Source of the DNA: Nocardia bhagyanarayanae
Lineage (GTDB): Bacteria > Actinomycetota > Actinomycetes > Mycobacteriales > Mycobacteriaceae
DNA length: 64,000 nt
Assembly: GCF_006716565.1 (NCBI RefSeq)
Contig: NZ_VFPG01000002.1
Span: 1,116,001-1,180,000 of the forward strand
Direction: 5' to 3'
Position numbers and translations under genes: made by a program
Shown: piece by piece, positions 27,458 through 35,519 of the stretch
Numbering within the stretch: the first letter of the stretch is position 1
Layout of the letters: each line of letters opens with the position of its first letter
Notes under the pieces: model-generated
Told to the model about the DNA's origin: nothing
Databases searched by the model: none
What the model saw: only the letters and a program-made list of their open reading frames with translations

Positions 27458-28323
27458 GGCGTCGCCTCCAGAAACGCGGTCGCGAGCCCGTTGAACAGGT
27501 CGGCGCGTTCCCACTGCACCCAGTGGCCGGTCCTGGCGGCGAGGAACAGGTCGCAGCTGGGCATGCGGTCGGCCAGCATGCGGCCGCCTTCGGGCCGGTT
27601 GACCTGGTCTTCGGCGCCCCAGATCACCAGCGTCGGATGGGTCACCTTGCCGAGCCGGGCGTCGCGGGTGAAGTCCATCCGCCACACCGTCCGCAGCGCG
27701 AGCGGCCCCGACGGCCTGCGCAGTGGCGGATTCGCGACGACATCGGGATCCAGGCTGGACCGATACCGCTCGTCGATCAGCTCCTCGGTGATCGCGCTCG
27801 CGTCGTAGACCAGGTGGTCGCGCACGAACGTGGCGAGTTTCTCCCGGCTCGGGCCGTCGCCGCCGTAGTACGAGAGCAGCGACTGCAAGCCTTTAGTCGG
27901 CAGCGCCCGGGTGGTGCCGACGCCGCCCGGTCCCATCAGGATCAGCCTGCCGACCTTCTCGGGGCGGTCCATCGCCAACCGCAGCGCCGCAGCGCCGCCG
28001 TAGGAGTTGCCGACCAAGTGCGCGCTCGGCAGGTCCAGCGCGTCGAGCAGCCCGCCGACCGAGTCGGCGAGATCGCCGAACGGGTCGGACTGATCGATCC
28101 GCTTGGTCGAGCGGCCGTAGCCGGGCATGTCCGGGACGATGACCCGGAAACGCCGCGCCAGCGCCTCGATGTTGCGCGAATAGTTCGAGAGCCCGGACGC
28201 GCCGGGGCCACCGCCGTGCAACAGCACCACGGCCGGGCCCGTGCCGAACTCGGCGAAGAAGATATCGCGGTCGCCGACCCGAACCGTCCGTCCGGCGTCG
28301 ACCCCCTTGTCGATGCTTGTCAC
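27454..28323 (-). CDS. Meta-cleavage product hydrolase, HsaD/BphD/MhpC-like
   Basis: A 289-aa alpha/beta hydrolase that splits the carbon-carbon bond of the ring-opened dioxygenase product, releasing a hydroxypentadienoate and a carboxylic acid. The oxyanion segment is LLHGGGPGASGLSNY, the nucleophile is Ser107 in GNSYGG, the acid is in WGAEDQVNRPEGG and the base His is in TGHWVQWE. GTG 28323 is chosen because GGAGGTGG sits just upstream; an earlier GTG at 28338 would place that site inside the gene. It is the first gene of the operon, directly below two operators. Confidence 0.92.
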   Translation of the reverse strand: MTSIDKGVDAGRTVRVGDRDIFFAEFGTGPAVVLLHGGGPGASGLSNYSRNIEALARRFRVIVPDMPGYGRSTKRIDQSDPFGDLADSVGGLLDALDLPSAHLVGNSYGGAAALRLAMDRPEKVGRLILMGPGGVGTTRALPTKGLQSLLSYYGGDGPSREKLATFVRDHLVYDASAITEELIDERYRSSLDPDVVANPPLRRPSGPLALRTVWRMDFTRDARLGKVTHPTLVIWGAEDQVNRPEGGRMLADRMPSCDLFLAARTGHWVQWERADLFNGLATAFLEATP

Positions 28324-28346
28324 AGCCACCACCTCCACAGTTCAGA

Positions 28347-28360
28347 TGATGAAATCATCA
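28347..28360. promoter_or_regulatory. TetR operator 1 of the meta-cleavage operon
   Basis: TGATGAAATCATCA is a 6-bp perfect inverted repeat around AA, 24 bases upstream of the hydrolase start. It recurs with one changed half-site position at 28391-28404. It lies between the divergent hydrolase and tetR genes and is the natural binding site of the divergent TetR protein. Confidence 0.75.
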
Positions 28361-28390
28361 GTTACGAGGAATGCCGCTGTCAAGAGAAAA

Positions 28391-28404
28391 TGATGAGAAC
28401 ATCA
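28391..28404. promoter_or_regulatory. TetR operator 2 of the meta-cleavage operon
   Basis: TGATGAGAACATCA repeats the operator 1 pattern (TGATGA-NN-NCATCA), 44 bp away centre to centre, about four helical turns. Two aligned sites in one divergent promoter suggest cooperative repression and autoregulation. Confidence 0.7.
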
Positions 28405-28528
28405 GAAGAGATGGTTACCTCAATTGGGCGTCGCAAGGTGGCGCGCACGACTGCGCCGGGACCGAGAATCGTCTCTGATCGTTTCCTCAATTACGATTCT
28501 CATAACGATTCCGAGTGGGAGAGGGCCG

Positions 28529-29167
28529 ATGACCGCCGAACCCGTAGTGCGCAACCGCGTCGACCGGCGCCGTGAGCGGACCCGCAACGCATTGCTCGGC
28601 GCGGCGCGCAAGTTCCTCTCGGAGGGACGCTCCGCGGTCAGCATCCAGGAGATCACCGACGCCGCCGACGTCGGATTCGGTTCCTTCTACAACCATTTCG
28701 AGTCCAAGGAGCAGCTGTTCGACGAGGCGGTGCGCTCGGCGCTCCAGGTCTACAGCGAGATGCGCGACGCCATCGTGGCGCTCTACGACGACCCTGCCGA
28801 GGTGTTCGCCGTCAGCTTCCGCATGACCGGACGGTTGCAGCGGCAGATCCCCGAGATGGTGAGGGTCGTGCTGAACTCGGGCATGTCGATCATGCTGCGG
28901 GAAGAGGGTCTCGCGCCGCGCGCCCGCCGCGACATCATCGCCGCCCAGGAGGCGGGCCGTTTCGAACCGATGGACCCCGATCTCGCCGTGATGGCCGCGG
29001 GTGGCGCGCTGCTGGGCCTGATGCAACTGCTCGACGCCAAACCGGACACCGACGCCGACGCGCTGTCGGACGAGATGGCCTTCCAGGTGCTGCGCATGTT
29101 CGGCATGAACAAGCGCGCCGCGCAGAAGCTCACCTCCACCGAGCTGCCGCCGCTGCCGCGGATCTGA
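28529..29167 (+). CDS. TetR-family repressor of the meta-cleavage operon
   Basis: A 212-aa DNA-binding regulator. The N-terminal helix-turn-helix is ISIQEITDAADVGFGSFYNHFESKEQLF-like (about residues 33-58); the C-terminal ligand domain is all-helical. ATG 28529 follows a GGAGAGGG stretch. It is divergent from the hydrolase-led operon and shares a 205-base promoter region with two matching operators, so it probably represses that operon and itself until a pathway intermediate binds. In this group the inducer is often a CoA ester or ring-cleavage product; which one is unknown. Confidence 0.88.
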   Translation: MTAEPVVRNRVDRRRERTRNALLGAARKFLSEGRSAVSIQEITDAADVGFGSFYNHFESKEQLFDEAVRSALQVYSEMRDAIVALYDDPAEVFAVSFRMTGRLQRQIPEMVRVVLNSGMSIMLREEGLAPRARRDIIAAQEAGRFEPMDPDLAVMAAGGALLGLMQLLDAKPDTDADALSDEMAFQVLRMFGMNKRAAQKLTSTELPPLPRI

Positions 29168-29192
29168 CCGTCATGGCCGGAGGGTCGGCGCG

Positions 29193-29405
29193 GTGTGGGT
29201 GGTCCAACCCGTGCTGCCGCACCTGCGCGCGCAGGGGTCCGGTCGAATTTTGCAGATCACGTCGATGGGAACCAGCGGAGGCATGGCGTCACGCGGACGT
29301 CTCATTGTCGGCGGCCGGTCCTACGACATGGTCCAAGATCTCGACCGGGCGCGCGGCGAGCTGTGCCGGGAATGGGAGCAGCTCAGCCGAAAAGCCGCGG
29401 GCTGA
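29193..29405 (+). pseudogene. Remnant of a short-chain dehydrogenase
   Basis: From GTG 29193 a 70-residue frame reads VWVVQPVLPHLRAQGSGRILQITSMGTSGGM, the beta-4/beta-5 region of a classical SDR just before its catalytic Ser/Tyr, and then jumps to a C-terminal-like tail SYDMVQDLDRARGELCREWEQLSRKAAG. The Rossmann start and the YxxxK region are missing, so this is an internally deleted, N-truncated gene. It lies directly after the TetR gene. Confidence 0.6.
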
Positions 29406-29417
29406 GCGGCCCGCCGT

Positions 29418-30152
29418 CTAGAGCGGTTGAGGTCCGGTGAGTCCGATGGTGCCCGCGAGGTCGGCGAGGGTGGCGTCGAACAGCGCGTCCGGGTCGCTGA
29501 CGGGCATCGGGTAGTTGCCGAACACCTCGAGGGTGACGTGCCCGTACAGCCGCGCCCAGAGCGTCATCATCAGGTAGGCCACGCCCAGGTCGAGTTTCTC
29601 CGCGGGAAACTTCTGGCTCGATTCGGCGAGCATGGCGAGCAATTCGGTCTGGAAACCGATCAGGTCCTCGCGCAACGCGTCGGGGATCGTGTCGGTCGAC
29701 GGGGTCACCAGGTCGTAGGTGGTGAGCAACCGGCCGGCCGCGCCGAGGAAGACGCGGCCGAACGGTTCGTCGAATTGCCTTATCCCGCCCGGGTTCTCGC
29801 CGTTCGGCGAGGCGAACACGAGGGTGAACTCGTGCGGGTGGGCGAGGGCCCAGCGCCGAAAGCCCTTACAGATGGCGAACAGTTGCACGACGCCGTCGTC
29901 GGGCAGTTCGGCGACCTGCCCCGCGAGCTCGTCCGCGAGGTCCACGCAGATGTCGCGGCGCAGCGCGGCGACCAAGTCCTCGCGGGAAGCGTAATGGCGA
30001 TACAGCGCGGGGGCGGTGATGCCGAGGTCGCGCGCGATGGCGCGCAGGGTCAGCGCCTCGGGTCCCTGTTCGGCCAGCACCGTCCTGGCCACCCGCCGGA
30101 TGTCCGCGTCGTGTATCGCGGGCATCCGGCCCCGTCGTGCGGGTTGTGTCAT
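29418..30152 (-). CDS. TetR-family regulator, coupled to cyp125
   Basis: A 244-aa regulator with an N-terminal HTH (LTLRAIARDLGITAPALYRHYASREDLVAAL) and a C-terminal domain resembling the WHG type (RRWALAHPHEFTLVFASP). Its ATG overlaps the stop of the P450 gene by four bases (ATGA), so it is made from the same message and would be induced with it, giving feedback control. Its own operator cannot be identified with certainty; candidates lie upstream of the P450. Confidence 0.85.
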   Translation of the reverse strand: MTQPARRGRMPAIHDADIRRVARTVLAEQGPEALTLRAIARDLGITAPALYRHYASREDLVAALRRDICVDLADELAGQVAELPDDGVVQLFAICKGFRRWALAHPHEFTLVFASPNGENPGGIRQFDEPFGRVFLGAAGRLLTTYDLVTPSTDTIPDALREDLIGFQTELLAMLAESSQKFPAEKLDLGVAYLMMTLWARLYGHVTLEVFGNYPMPVSDPDALFDATLADLAGTIGLTGPQPL

Positions 30153-31375
30153 TCGTATGCGACCTGCCAGCTCTTGATGCCGTTCAACCAGCCCGAGCGT
30201 AGCCGGACCGGCTCGGAGACCTCACGCAGGTTCGGCATCACATCCGCGATGGCGTTGAAGATCAGGTCGAGTTGCAGCCGCGCCAGGTTCGCGCCGACGC
30301 AGAAGTGCGTTCCGGTGCCGCCGAATCCCACGTGCGGGTTGGGGTTACGGGTGACGTCGAACTCGAAAGGCTTGTCGAAGCGCTCCTCGTCGAAGTTGGC
30401 CGAGGCGTAGAAGAGTCCGACGCGCTGGCCCTTGCGGATGGCTTGGCCGCCGATCTCGGTGTCCTCCAACGCCGTACGCTGGAAGGCGATCACCGGCGTC
30501 GCCCACCGGACGATCTCGTCGGGCGCGGTGCGCGGCCGCTCCGCCTTGTACAGCTCCCACTGCTCGGGGAAGTCGATGAACGCCTTCATGCCGTGCGTGG
30601 TGGCGTTGCGGGTGGTCTCGTTGCCCGCGACCGCCAAAAGGATGACGAACCAGGCGAATTCGTCCGATCCGAGCGCCTCGCCGTCGAGGTCGGCGGTGAC
30701 GAGCTGGCTGACGATGTCGTCGGCCGGGCACTTGCGGCGCTCCTCGGCGAGGTTCCAGGAGTAGCCCATGATCTCCGCGGTGGCCAGCTTGTGGTTGCCG
30801 TCGAAGTCCGGATCGTCGTAGCCCATCATCTGATTCGACCAGTCGAACAGTTTGCCGCGGTCGGACTGCGGCACGCCGAGCAGCTCGGCGATGGCCTGCA
30901 ACGGCAGCTCGCACGCCACCTGCTGGACGAAGTCGCCGCCGCCGGTCTTCTTGGCCTCGTGGACGATTCGTTCGGCGCGCTCGTGCAGCGCGTCGCGCAG
31001 GCTCTGTACGGCGCGCGGCGTGAAGCCGCGGGAGATGATCCGCCGCAGCTTGTCGTGAATGGGCGGATCGGTGTTGACCAGCATGGCGCGCTGGATGTCG
31101 ATCTCGTCGCGGGTGATGTCGCCGTTGAAGCGGATCACCGCGGTGTTGGCGTTGGTGGAGAACACCTCGGAGTTCTTGGAGATCTCCTTGATGTGGTCGA
31201 GCTTGCTGACCACCCAGTACCCGCCGTCGTCGAAGCCGCTGACGCCGTTGGGCTGGTCGACCCACCAGACCGGTGCGGTCCGGCGGAGCTCGGCCCATTC
31301 CTCGACGGGCAGACGGCTGGCGAGCAGGTCGGGATCGGTGAAATCGAATTCGTGCGAGATGGACGGCGCGGACAC
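30149..31375 (-). CDS. cyp125: Cytochrome P450 CYP125, steroid C26/C27 hydroxylase
   Basis: A 408-aa P450. Close resemblance to mycobacterial CYP125 runs the whole length: FDFTDPDL at the N-terminus, DGGYWVVSKLDHIKEISKNSEVFS, RRIISRGFTPRAVQSLRDALHERA, the I-helix AGNETTR, ExxR in DEIVR, heme loop FGGTGTHFCVGANLARLQ, and SGWLNGIKSWQV at the C-terminus. CYP125 oxidises the terminal side-chain carbon of cholesterol/cholestenone, which starts side-chain degradation. GTG 31375 follows AAAGGAGG. A KstR-consensus box lies 12 bases upstream. Confidence 0.93.
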   Translation of the reverse strand: MSAPSISHEFDFTDPDLLASRLPVEEWAELRRTAPVWWVDQPNGVSGFDDGGYWVVSKLDHIKEISKNSEVFSTNANTAVIRFNGDITRDEIDIQRAMLVNTDPPIHDKLRRIISRGFTPRAVQSLRDALHERAERIVHEAKKTGGGDFVQQVACELPLQAIAELLGVPQSDRGKLFDWSNQMMGYDDPDFDGNHKLATAEIMGYSWNLAEERRKCPADDIVSQLVTADLDGEALGSDEFAWFVILLAVAGNETTRNATTHGMKAFIDFPEQWELYKAERPRTAPDEIVRWATPVIAFQRTALEDTEIGGQAIRKGQRVGLFYASANFDEERFDKPFEFDVTRNPNPHVGFGGTGTHFCVGANLARLQLDLIFNAIADVMPNLREVSEPVRLRSGWLNGIKSWQVAYE

Positions 31376-31386
31376 GGTACCTCCTT

Positions 31387-31400
31387 TGGAACACGTTCCA
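31387..31400. promoter_or_regulatory. KstR-type box upstream of cyp125
   Basis: TGGAACACGTTCCA fits the published KstR consensus TnnAACnnGTTnnA at every fixed position and is itself palindromic. KstR is the TetR-type repressor of cholesterol catabolism in mycobacteria and rhodococci, and cyp125 is a known member of its regulon. The box lies just above the ribosome site of the P450 gene. The kstR gene is not in this window. Confidence 0.8.
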
Positions 31401-31428
31401 CAGGAGTGAACCACACCACACCCTATTT

Positions 31429-31457
31429 GTGAACACCATTTAGTAAATCGGGTTCAC
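31429..31457. promoter_or_regulatory. 29-bp palindrome between tetR and cyp125
   Basis: GTGAACACCATTTA and TAAATCGGGTTCAC are complementary at 12 of 14 positions around a central G. It lies between the end of the upstream minus-strand tetR and the KstR box. It may be an operator in the cyp125 promoter, favoured by its AT-rich centre, or a terminator for the tetR gene whose stop is only 13 bases away. Confidence 0.5.
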
Positions 31458-31469
31458 TTGATCTTGGGC

Positions 31470-32141
31470 TCAGTCCGAGGGCGGTCCGGCGAGGATGGCG
31501 GTGACGACATCGACGAGCTCGCTCATCACCTGCTCGGGACTGAGCTGGACGCCGGAGATCGCGAGCAGATCCTGTGTTTGATGCACGTCGCCGAGGACTT
31601 GGAAGGTCAGGGTCATGGCCTGCGCCAAGCGGAATCGGATGGTGTGGCGGGGCAGGTCGGGGAAGGCGCGCCCGAGCAGGGTCATGAAACGGCGGGCTTG
31701 ATCGGCGAATCCCTCGGCGACGGTCGACAGCGCGGGATGGCCGCTGCCGAGAACGCTCGCGATGAACTTGACCCAGGATCCGCCCTCGCCGGTCGCCATC
31801 TCCCACACCGGCAACACGAATGCCTCCGCCAAGCCGCGGGCGCTCACGACGCCCGACTGCTCCACCTCGTCGAGCAGAGCCGCGCGCCGAGTCGCGACCG
31901 CGTCGCTTCGCTGCCGGATCAGCGCCTCGATCAGGGCTTCCTTGGAGCCGAAGTGGTAATGGACCGCGGCGACATTCGCGCCCGCGGCCGACATCACGGC
32001 GCGCAGCGATACCGCGTCGATGCCGCGTTCGGCGAACAGTCGCTCGGCCGCGAGAATCAGGCGCCGGTCGGTCGGCATGGCTAGTTCCGCTTCGCTGATC
32101 CGAAGCTCGGCACGGTCCGCTGCGCTGGTCACCTGCTGCAT
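31470..32141 (-). CDS. TetR-family regulator, divergent from aldehyde dehydrogenase
   Basis: A 223-aa regulator with HTH VSLRAVMSAAGANVAAVHYHFGSKEALIEAL and an all-helical C-terminus. ATG 32141 is chosen as the most upstream start compatible with a promoter under the operator at 32175-32203; a leaderless message is possible because no ribosome site is visible. The alternative ATG is at 32078. It is divergent from an aldehyde dehydrogenase and its operator core recurs before the thiolase operon at 39.9 kb, so it may control both. Confidence 0.82.
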   Translation of the reverse strand: MQQVTSAADRAELRISEAELAMPTDRRLILAAERLFAERGIDAVSLRAVMSAAGANVAAVHYHFGSKEALIEALIRQRSDAVATRRAALLDEVEQSGVVSARGLAEAFVLPVWEMATGEGGSWVKFIASVLGSGHPALSTVAEGFADQARRFMTLLGRAFPDLPRHTIRFRLAQAMTLTFQVLGDVHQTQDLLAISGVQLSPEQVMSELVDVVTAILAGPPSD

Positions 32142-32174
32142 TGTAATGACCGTTCGCCCAGCGCAGACGCAATC

Positions 32175-32203
32175 TCTATCAACTGATGCAATCACTTGAT
32201 AGA
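32175..32203. promoter_or_regulatory. TetR operator between tetR and aldehyde dehydrogenase
   Basis: Arms TCTATCAACTGAT and ATCACTTGATAGA match at 12 of 13 positions around GCA. The right part (GCAATCACTTGATAGA, 32188-32203) matches 13 of 16 positions of the perfect palindrome TCAATCACGTGATTGA at 39917-39932. It ends nine bases before the dehydrogenase GTG. Confidence 0.72.
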
Positions 32204-32212
32204 GTGCGGCTC

Positions 32213-33763
32213 GTGAGTACGACCACCGTTCCCGCCCACGACTTCGCGGAACTGACCGCCCTGGTGACGGGCGATCCGTCCGACACCGTTCCGGTGGTGG
32301 AGGTCTTCACCGGAACGGTCGTCGCGCACCTGCCGCAGTCCTCGCCCGCCGATGTCGCCGCGGCGTTCGACCGTGCCCGCGCCGCCCAGGTCGAGTGGGC
32401 GCGCTGGCCGGTGCGGCGTCGACTCGCCGTGTTCGAACGCTTCCACCGCCTGGTGCTGGAGAACCATCGGACGATCACCGACCTGATCCAGATCGAGACG
32501 GGCAAGGCGCGCCGCATGGCCTTCGAGGAGCTGTGCGACATCCCGATGGTCATCGGTCACTATCTGAAGCGCGCGCCGCGACTGCTGCGCCCCGTTCGGC
32601 ATCCCGGCGCGATTCCGCTGGTCAGCACCTCGACCGAGATCCGCAAGCCGCGGGGTGTCGTCGGCGTCATCGCGCCGTGGAACTTCCCGTTCGCGATCGG
32701 CTACTGCGACGCGATCCCCGCGCTGATGGCCGGGAACGGGATCGTGCTGAAGCCGGACAACCGAACTCCGCTCAGTCCGGCGTACGGATTACGGCTGTTG
32801 CTCGAGGCAGGGCTGCCGGAGGGACTCGTGCAGATCGTCTGCGGCGACGGGCCGGTGGTGGGGCCAGCGGTGGTCGGCGGCGCGGACTTCGTGATGTTCA
32901 CCGGCTCGGAGGCGACCGGGCGACTGGTGGCGAAGCAGGCGGGGGAGCGCCTCGTCGAATCGTGCCTGGAACTGGGCGGCAAGAATCCGATGATCGTGCT
33001 GGCCGACGCGGACGTGCCCGCGGCGGTGCACAGCGCGACCAACGGGGTCTTCGCCAACACCGGTCAGCTGTGCCTGCACATCGAGCGGATCTACGTGCAC
33101 GAATCGGTGTACCCGGCGTTCCGCGACGAATTCACCGCGCGCGTCGCGGCGTTGCGGGTCGGACCGGGCTACGACTTCGACATCGAGATGGGCGCTTTGG
33201 TCTCGGCGGATCAGTGCGCCCGGGTCGCGGCGCAGGTCGAGCAGGCGAAAGCCGGTGGCGCGCGGGTGCTCACCGGCGGTCACGCGCTGCCGGACCTCGG
33301 GCCGACGTTCTACGCGCCCACGGTGCTCGAGGGCGTCACCGGGGAGATGGACGTCTTCGGCGCGGAGACCTTCGGCCCCGTTGTCGCGCTGTATCCCTTC
33401 GCTACCGTCGACCGAGCGGTCGAACTCGCGAACGACACCCGGTACGGGCTGAGCGCGAGCGTCTGGGGGCGCGATCTGTCGGCGGCGCGCGCGGTCGGTG
33501 CGCGGCTGGCGGCCGGACACGTGAACGTCAACGACACCGCCGCGCTCGCCTACGCCGGAAAGAGCGCGCCCTCAGGCGGATTCAAGGCCTCGGGAATGGG
33601 AGTCCGCAATGGCGACGCCGGTCTGCTGAAATTCACCGAGTCGACCAATGTGGCCACGCTGAAGCGGCAGGTGCTCGGCCCGCAGCCGGGTCAGTCGTAC
33701 GACGCCTACCTCGACCGCACCCTCACGACGCTGTCACTGCTGCGCCGCTTCCGCATCCGCTGA
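32213..33763 (+). CDS. NAD(P)-dependent aldehyde dehydrogenase
   Basis: A 516-aa ALDH-superfamily enzyme that oxidises an aldehyde to an acid, resembling succinate-semialdehyde-type dehydrogenases. VIAPWNFPFAIGYCDAIPALMAGNGIVLKPDN is the cofactor region, the general base Glu is in CLELGGKNP and the catalytic Cys in NTGQLCLHIER. GTG 32213 is chosen because it lies just after the operator palindrome; an earlier ATG would lie inside it. A steroid side-chain or ring-fragment aldehyde is plausible from context but not shown. Confidence 0.9.
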   Translation: MSTTTVPAHDFAELTALVTGDPSDTVPVVEVFTGTVVAHLPQSSPADVAAAFDRARAAQVEWARWPVRRRLAVFERFHRLVLENHRTITDLIQIETGKARRMAFEELCDIPMVIGHYLKRAPRLLRPVRHPGAIPLVSTSTEIRKPRGVVGVIAPWNFPFAIGYCDAIPALMAGNGIVLKPDNRTPLSPAYGLRLLLEAGLPEGLVQIVCGDGPVVGPAVVGGADFVMFTGSEATGRLVAKQAGERLVESCLELGGKNPMIVLADADVPAAVHSATNGVFANTGQLCLHIERIYVHESVYPAFRDEFTARVAALRVGPGYDFDIEMGALVSADQCARVAAQVEQAKAGGARVLTGGHALPDLGPTFYAPTVLEGVTGEMDVFGAETFGPVVALYPFATVDRAVELANDTRYGLSASVWGRDLSAARAVGARLAAGHVNVNDTAALAYAGKSAPSGGFKASGMGVRNGDAGLLKFTESTNVATLKRQVLGPQPGQSYDAYLDRTLTTLSLLRRFRIR

Positions 33764-33786
33764 CCGCCGATCCCATTGCTCGGAAG

Positions 33787-33819
33787 GGTGAAACCGGCTG
33801 AGGAACAGCCGGTTTCACC
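33787..33819. terminator. Bidirectional terminator
   Basis: GGTGAAACCGGCTG and its exact complement flank AGGAA. The 14-bp stem lies between the convergent aldehyde dehydrogenase (ends 33763) and acyl-CoA ligase (ends 33826) genes and can serve both. Confidence 0.85.
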
Positions 33820-33825
33820 GATGCA

Positions 33826-35430
33826 TCAGCGGTCGAGCCGCTCCGCAGCCAGGGCGCGCACGGCCTTCTTGTCCGGCTTGCCGAGCCCGGTGAGCGGCAG
33901 CTCGTCGATGACGAGGACGTGCTTGGGCACCTGGACGGATCCCTTGCGCTGCCGGACGGTCTCCTGGATCTCGGCGATCATCGTCTCGACCGCGGTCGAA
34001 TCGCTCGGCGCGGCCGGATCGAGCACGACGACGGCGGTGACCGCCTCGCCCCAGCGCGGATCGGGCACGCCGACGACCGCTACATGCGAGACGAGCGGGT
34101 GTTCGGCGACGACGTCCTCGACCTCGCGGGGAAAGACGTTGAAGCCGCCGGTGACCACCATGTCCTTGCTGCGGCCCACGATGTGCAGGAAGCCGTCCGC
34201 ATCCTGGCGGGCCAGATCGCCGGTGCGCAGCCAGCCGTCGCGGAAGGTTTCCGCGGTGGCTTCAGGCTTGTTCAGGTATCCCGCCGCGACCAGTGGTCCG
34301 GAGACGCAGATCTCGCCGACCTCGCCGGGCGCGACGACCTTGTCGTCGGTATCCAGCAACGCGACGCGCAGCGCCGCGGACGGACGGCCGCACGAGGTGA
34401 GCCGCGCCGAATCGTGTTCGCGTTTACCGAGATAGCTGATCGCCATCGGCGCCTCGGACTGCCCGAAGTATTGCGCGAAGATCGGCCCGAAACGCTCGAT
34501 CGCCTGCGTCAGCCGGGTCGGGTCGATGGCCGAGGCGCCGTAGTACACCGTCTCCAGCGACGACACGTCGCGGGTCGCGAGATCCGGGTGGTCGAGCAGC
34601 GCGTAGAGCATCGACGGCACCAGCATGGTGGCGGTGATCTTGTGTTCCTCGATGGCGCGCAGCACCTCGCCCGGCTCGAAGCGGGGAAGCACCACACACT
34701 GACCGCCGAGCAGGACGACCGGGAGGAAGAAAGCCGCGCCCGCGTGCGAGAGCGGCGTGCAGATCAGGAACCTCGGCCGCTGCGGCCATTCCCATTCCGA
34801 CAGCTGGATCTGGGTCATAGTCGCCATGGTGAGCGCGGTTCCGATGACGCCCTTGGGTTTTCCCGTGGTGCCGCCGGTGTAGCTGACCGAGATGACGGCG
34901 TCGGGAGGCAGGTCGGTTGCCTCGATCGGGTCCGCGTCGAACGCCGCCGCGGCAGCCGTCAGATCGACGCCCACATCGGCCAGTTCCGGCGGCACGTCGC
35001 CGAGCACGAGGACCCGCTTCAGCTCCGGCACCCGGTCGACCAGTTCGCGGGCTCGCTGCACGAAGGCGGGCACCGGATCGAGCACCAGGGTGGTGATGCC
35101 CGCGTCGGCGAGCACGTAGGCGTGATCGTCCAGCCCGCCCATCGGGTGCAGCGCGGTGCGCCGATGGCCGCGCACCTGCCCGGCGCCGATGGTGAACAGC
35201 ACCTCGGGCCGGTTGAGCGCGAGGACGCCGACGGGCGTGCCGGTCTCGACTCCGTTGGCCGCGAACGCGGCGACGTAGCGGCTGATCGCGTCCAGCACGT
35301 CGGCGCCGGTGAGGACGGTGTCACCGAGGGTGAGCACCGGATCGTGGCGGTGCCTGCGCAGCCCGGCGAGCAGGCTGTGGCCGTTGTGCACCGGCAGGCG
35401 CAGGTGGGTGTCGGGATCGATTGTCGTCAT
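33826..35430 (-). CDS. Acyl-CoA synthetase (FadD-type AMP-dependent ligase)
   Basis: A 534-aa adenylate-forming enzyme that activates a carboxylic acid with ATP and CoA. The P-loop-like motif is SYTGGTTGKPKGV, followed by YYGASAIDP, YFGQSEAPMAIS, DGWLRTGDLARQDADGFLHIVGRSKDMVVTGGFNVFPREVEDV and the acyl-transfer lysine region LTGLGKPDKKAV. It is the last gene of the minus-strand thiolase operon. A steroid-derived or aromatic acid is the inferred substrate. Its ATG overlaps the stop of a 30-residue ORF. Confidence 0.9.
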   Translation of the reverse strand: MTTIDPDTHLRLPVHNGHSLLAGLRRHRHDPVLTLGDTVLTGADVLDAISRYVAAFAANGVETGTPVGVLALNRPEVLFTIGAGQVRGHRRTALHPMGGLDDHAYVLADAGITTLVLDPVPAFVQRARELVDRVPELKRVLVLGDVPPELADVGVDLTAAAAAFDADPIEATDLPPDAVISVSYTGGTTGKPKGVIGTALTMATMTQIQLSEWEWPQRPRFLICTPLSHAGAAFFLPVVLLGGQCVVLPRFEPGEVLRAIEEHKITATMLVPSMLYALLDHPDLATRDVSSLETVYYGASAIDPTRLTQAIERFGPIFAQYFGQSEAPMAISYLGKREHDSARLTSCGRPSAALRVALLDTDDKVVAPGEVGEICVSGPLVAAGYLNKPEATAETFRDGWLRTGDLARQDADGFLHIVGRSKDMVVTGGFNVFPREVEDVVAEHPLVSHVAVVGVPDPRWGEAVTAVVVLDPAAPSDSTAVETMIAEIQETVRQRKGSVQVPKHVLVIDELPLTGLGKPDKKAVRALAAERLDR

Positions 35431-35519
35431 AGGTGTTTCAGCTCCGAGCACTCGTCGTTGACCGTCGTTCGGCACGTTCGTTCCTGCGCCTCGCTGACGC
35501 GCGGCTCCGATTCGCTCAT
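35427..35519 (-). CDS. 30-residue ORF coupled to both neighbours
   Basis: ATG 35519 overlaps the upstream thiolase stop (ATGA) and its TGA overlaps the acyl-CoA ligase start (ATGA), so ribosomes could pass through all three frames. The peptide starts MSESEPRVSEAQERT, is polar, and has two cysteines. The DNA resembles GC-rich intergenic repeats that in nocardioform genomes are sometimes read as SE/AERS-rich peptides, so its role may be only to bridge translation. No function can be assigned. Confidence 0.5.
   Translation of the reverse strand: MSESEPRVSEAQERTCRTTVNDECSELKHL

Noticed and set aside
28483..28511. Repeated ACGATT motifs just upstream of the tetR start as a third operator
   Set aside because: The repeats are short and direct rather than inverted, and differ from the two clear operators nearby.
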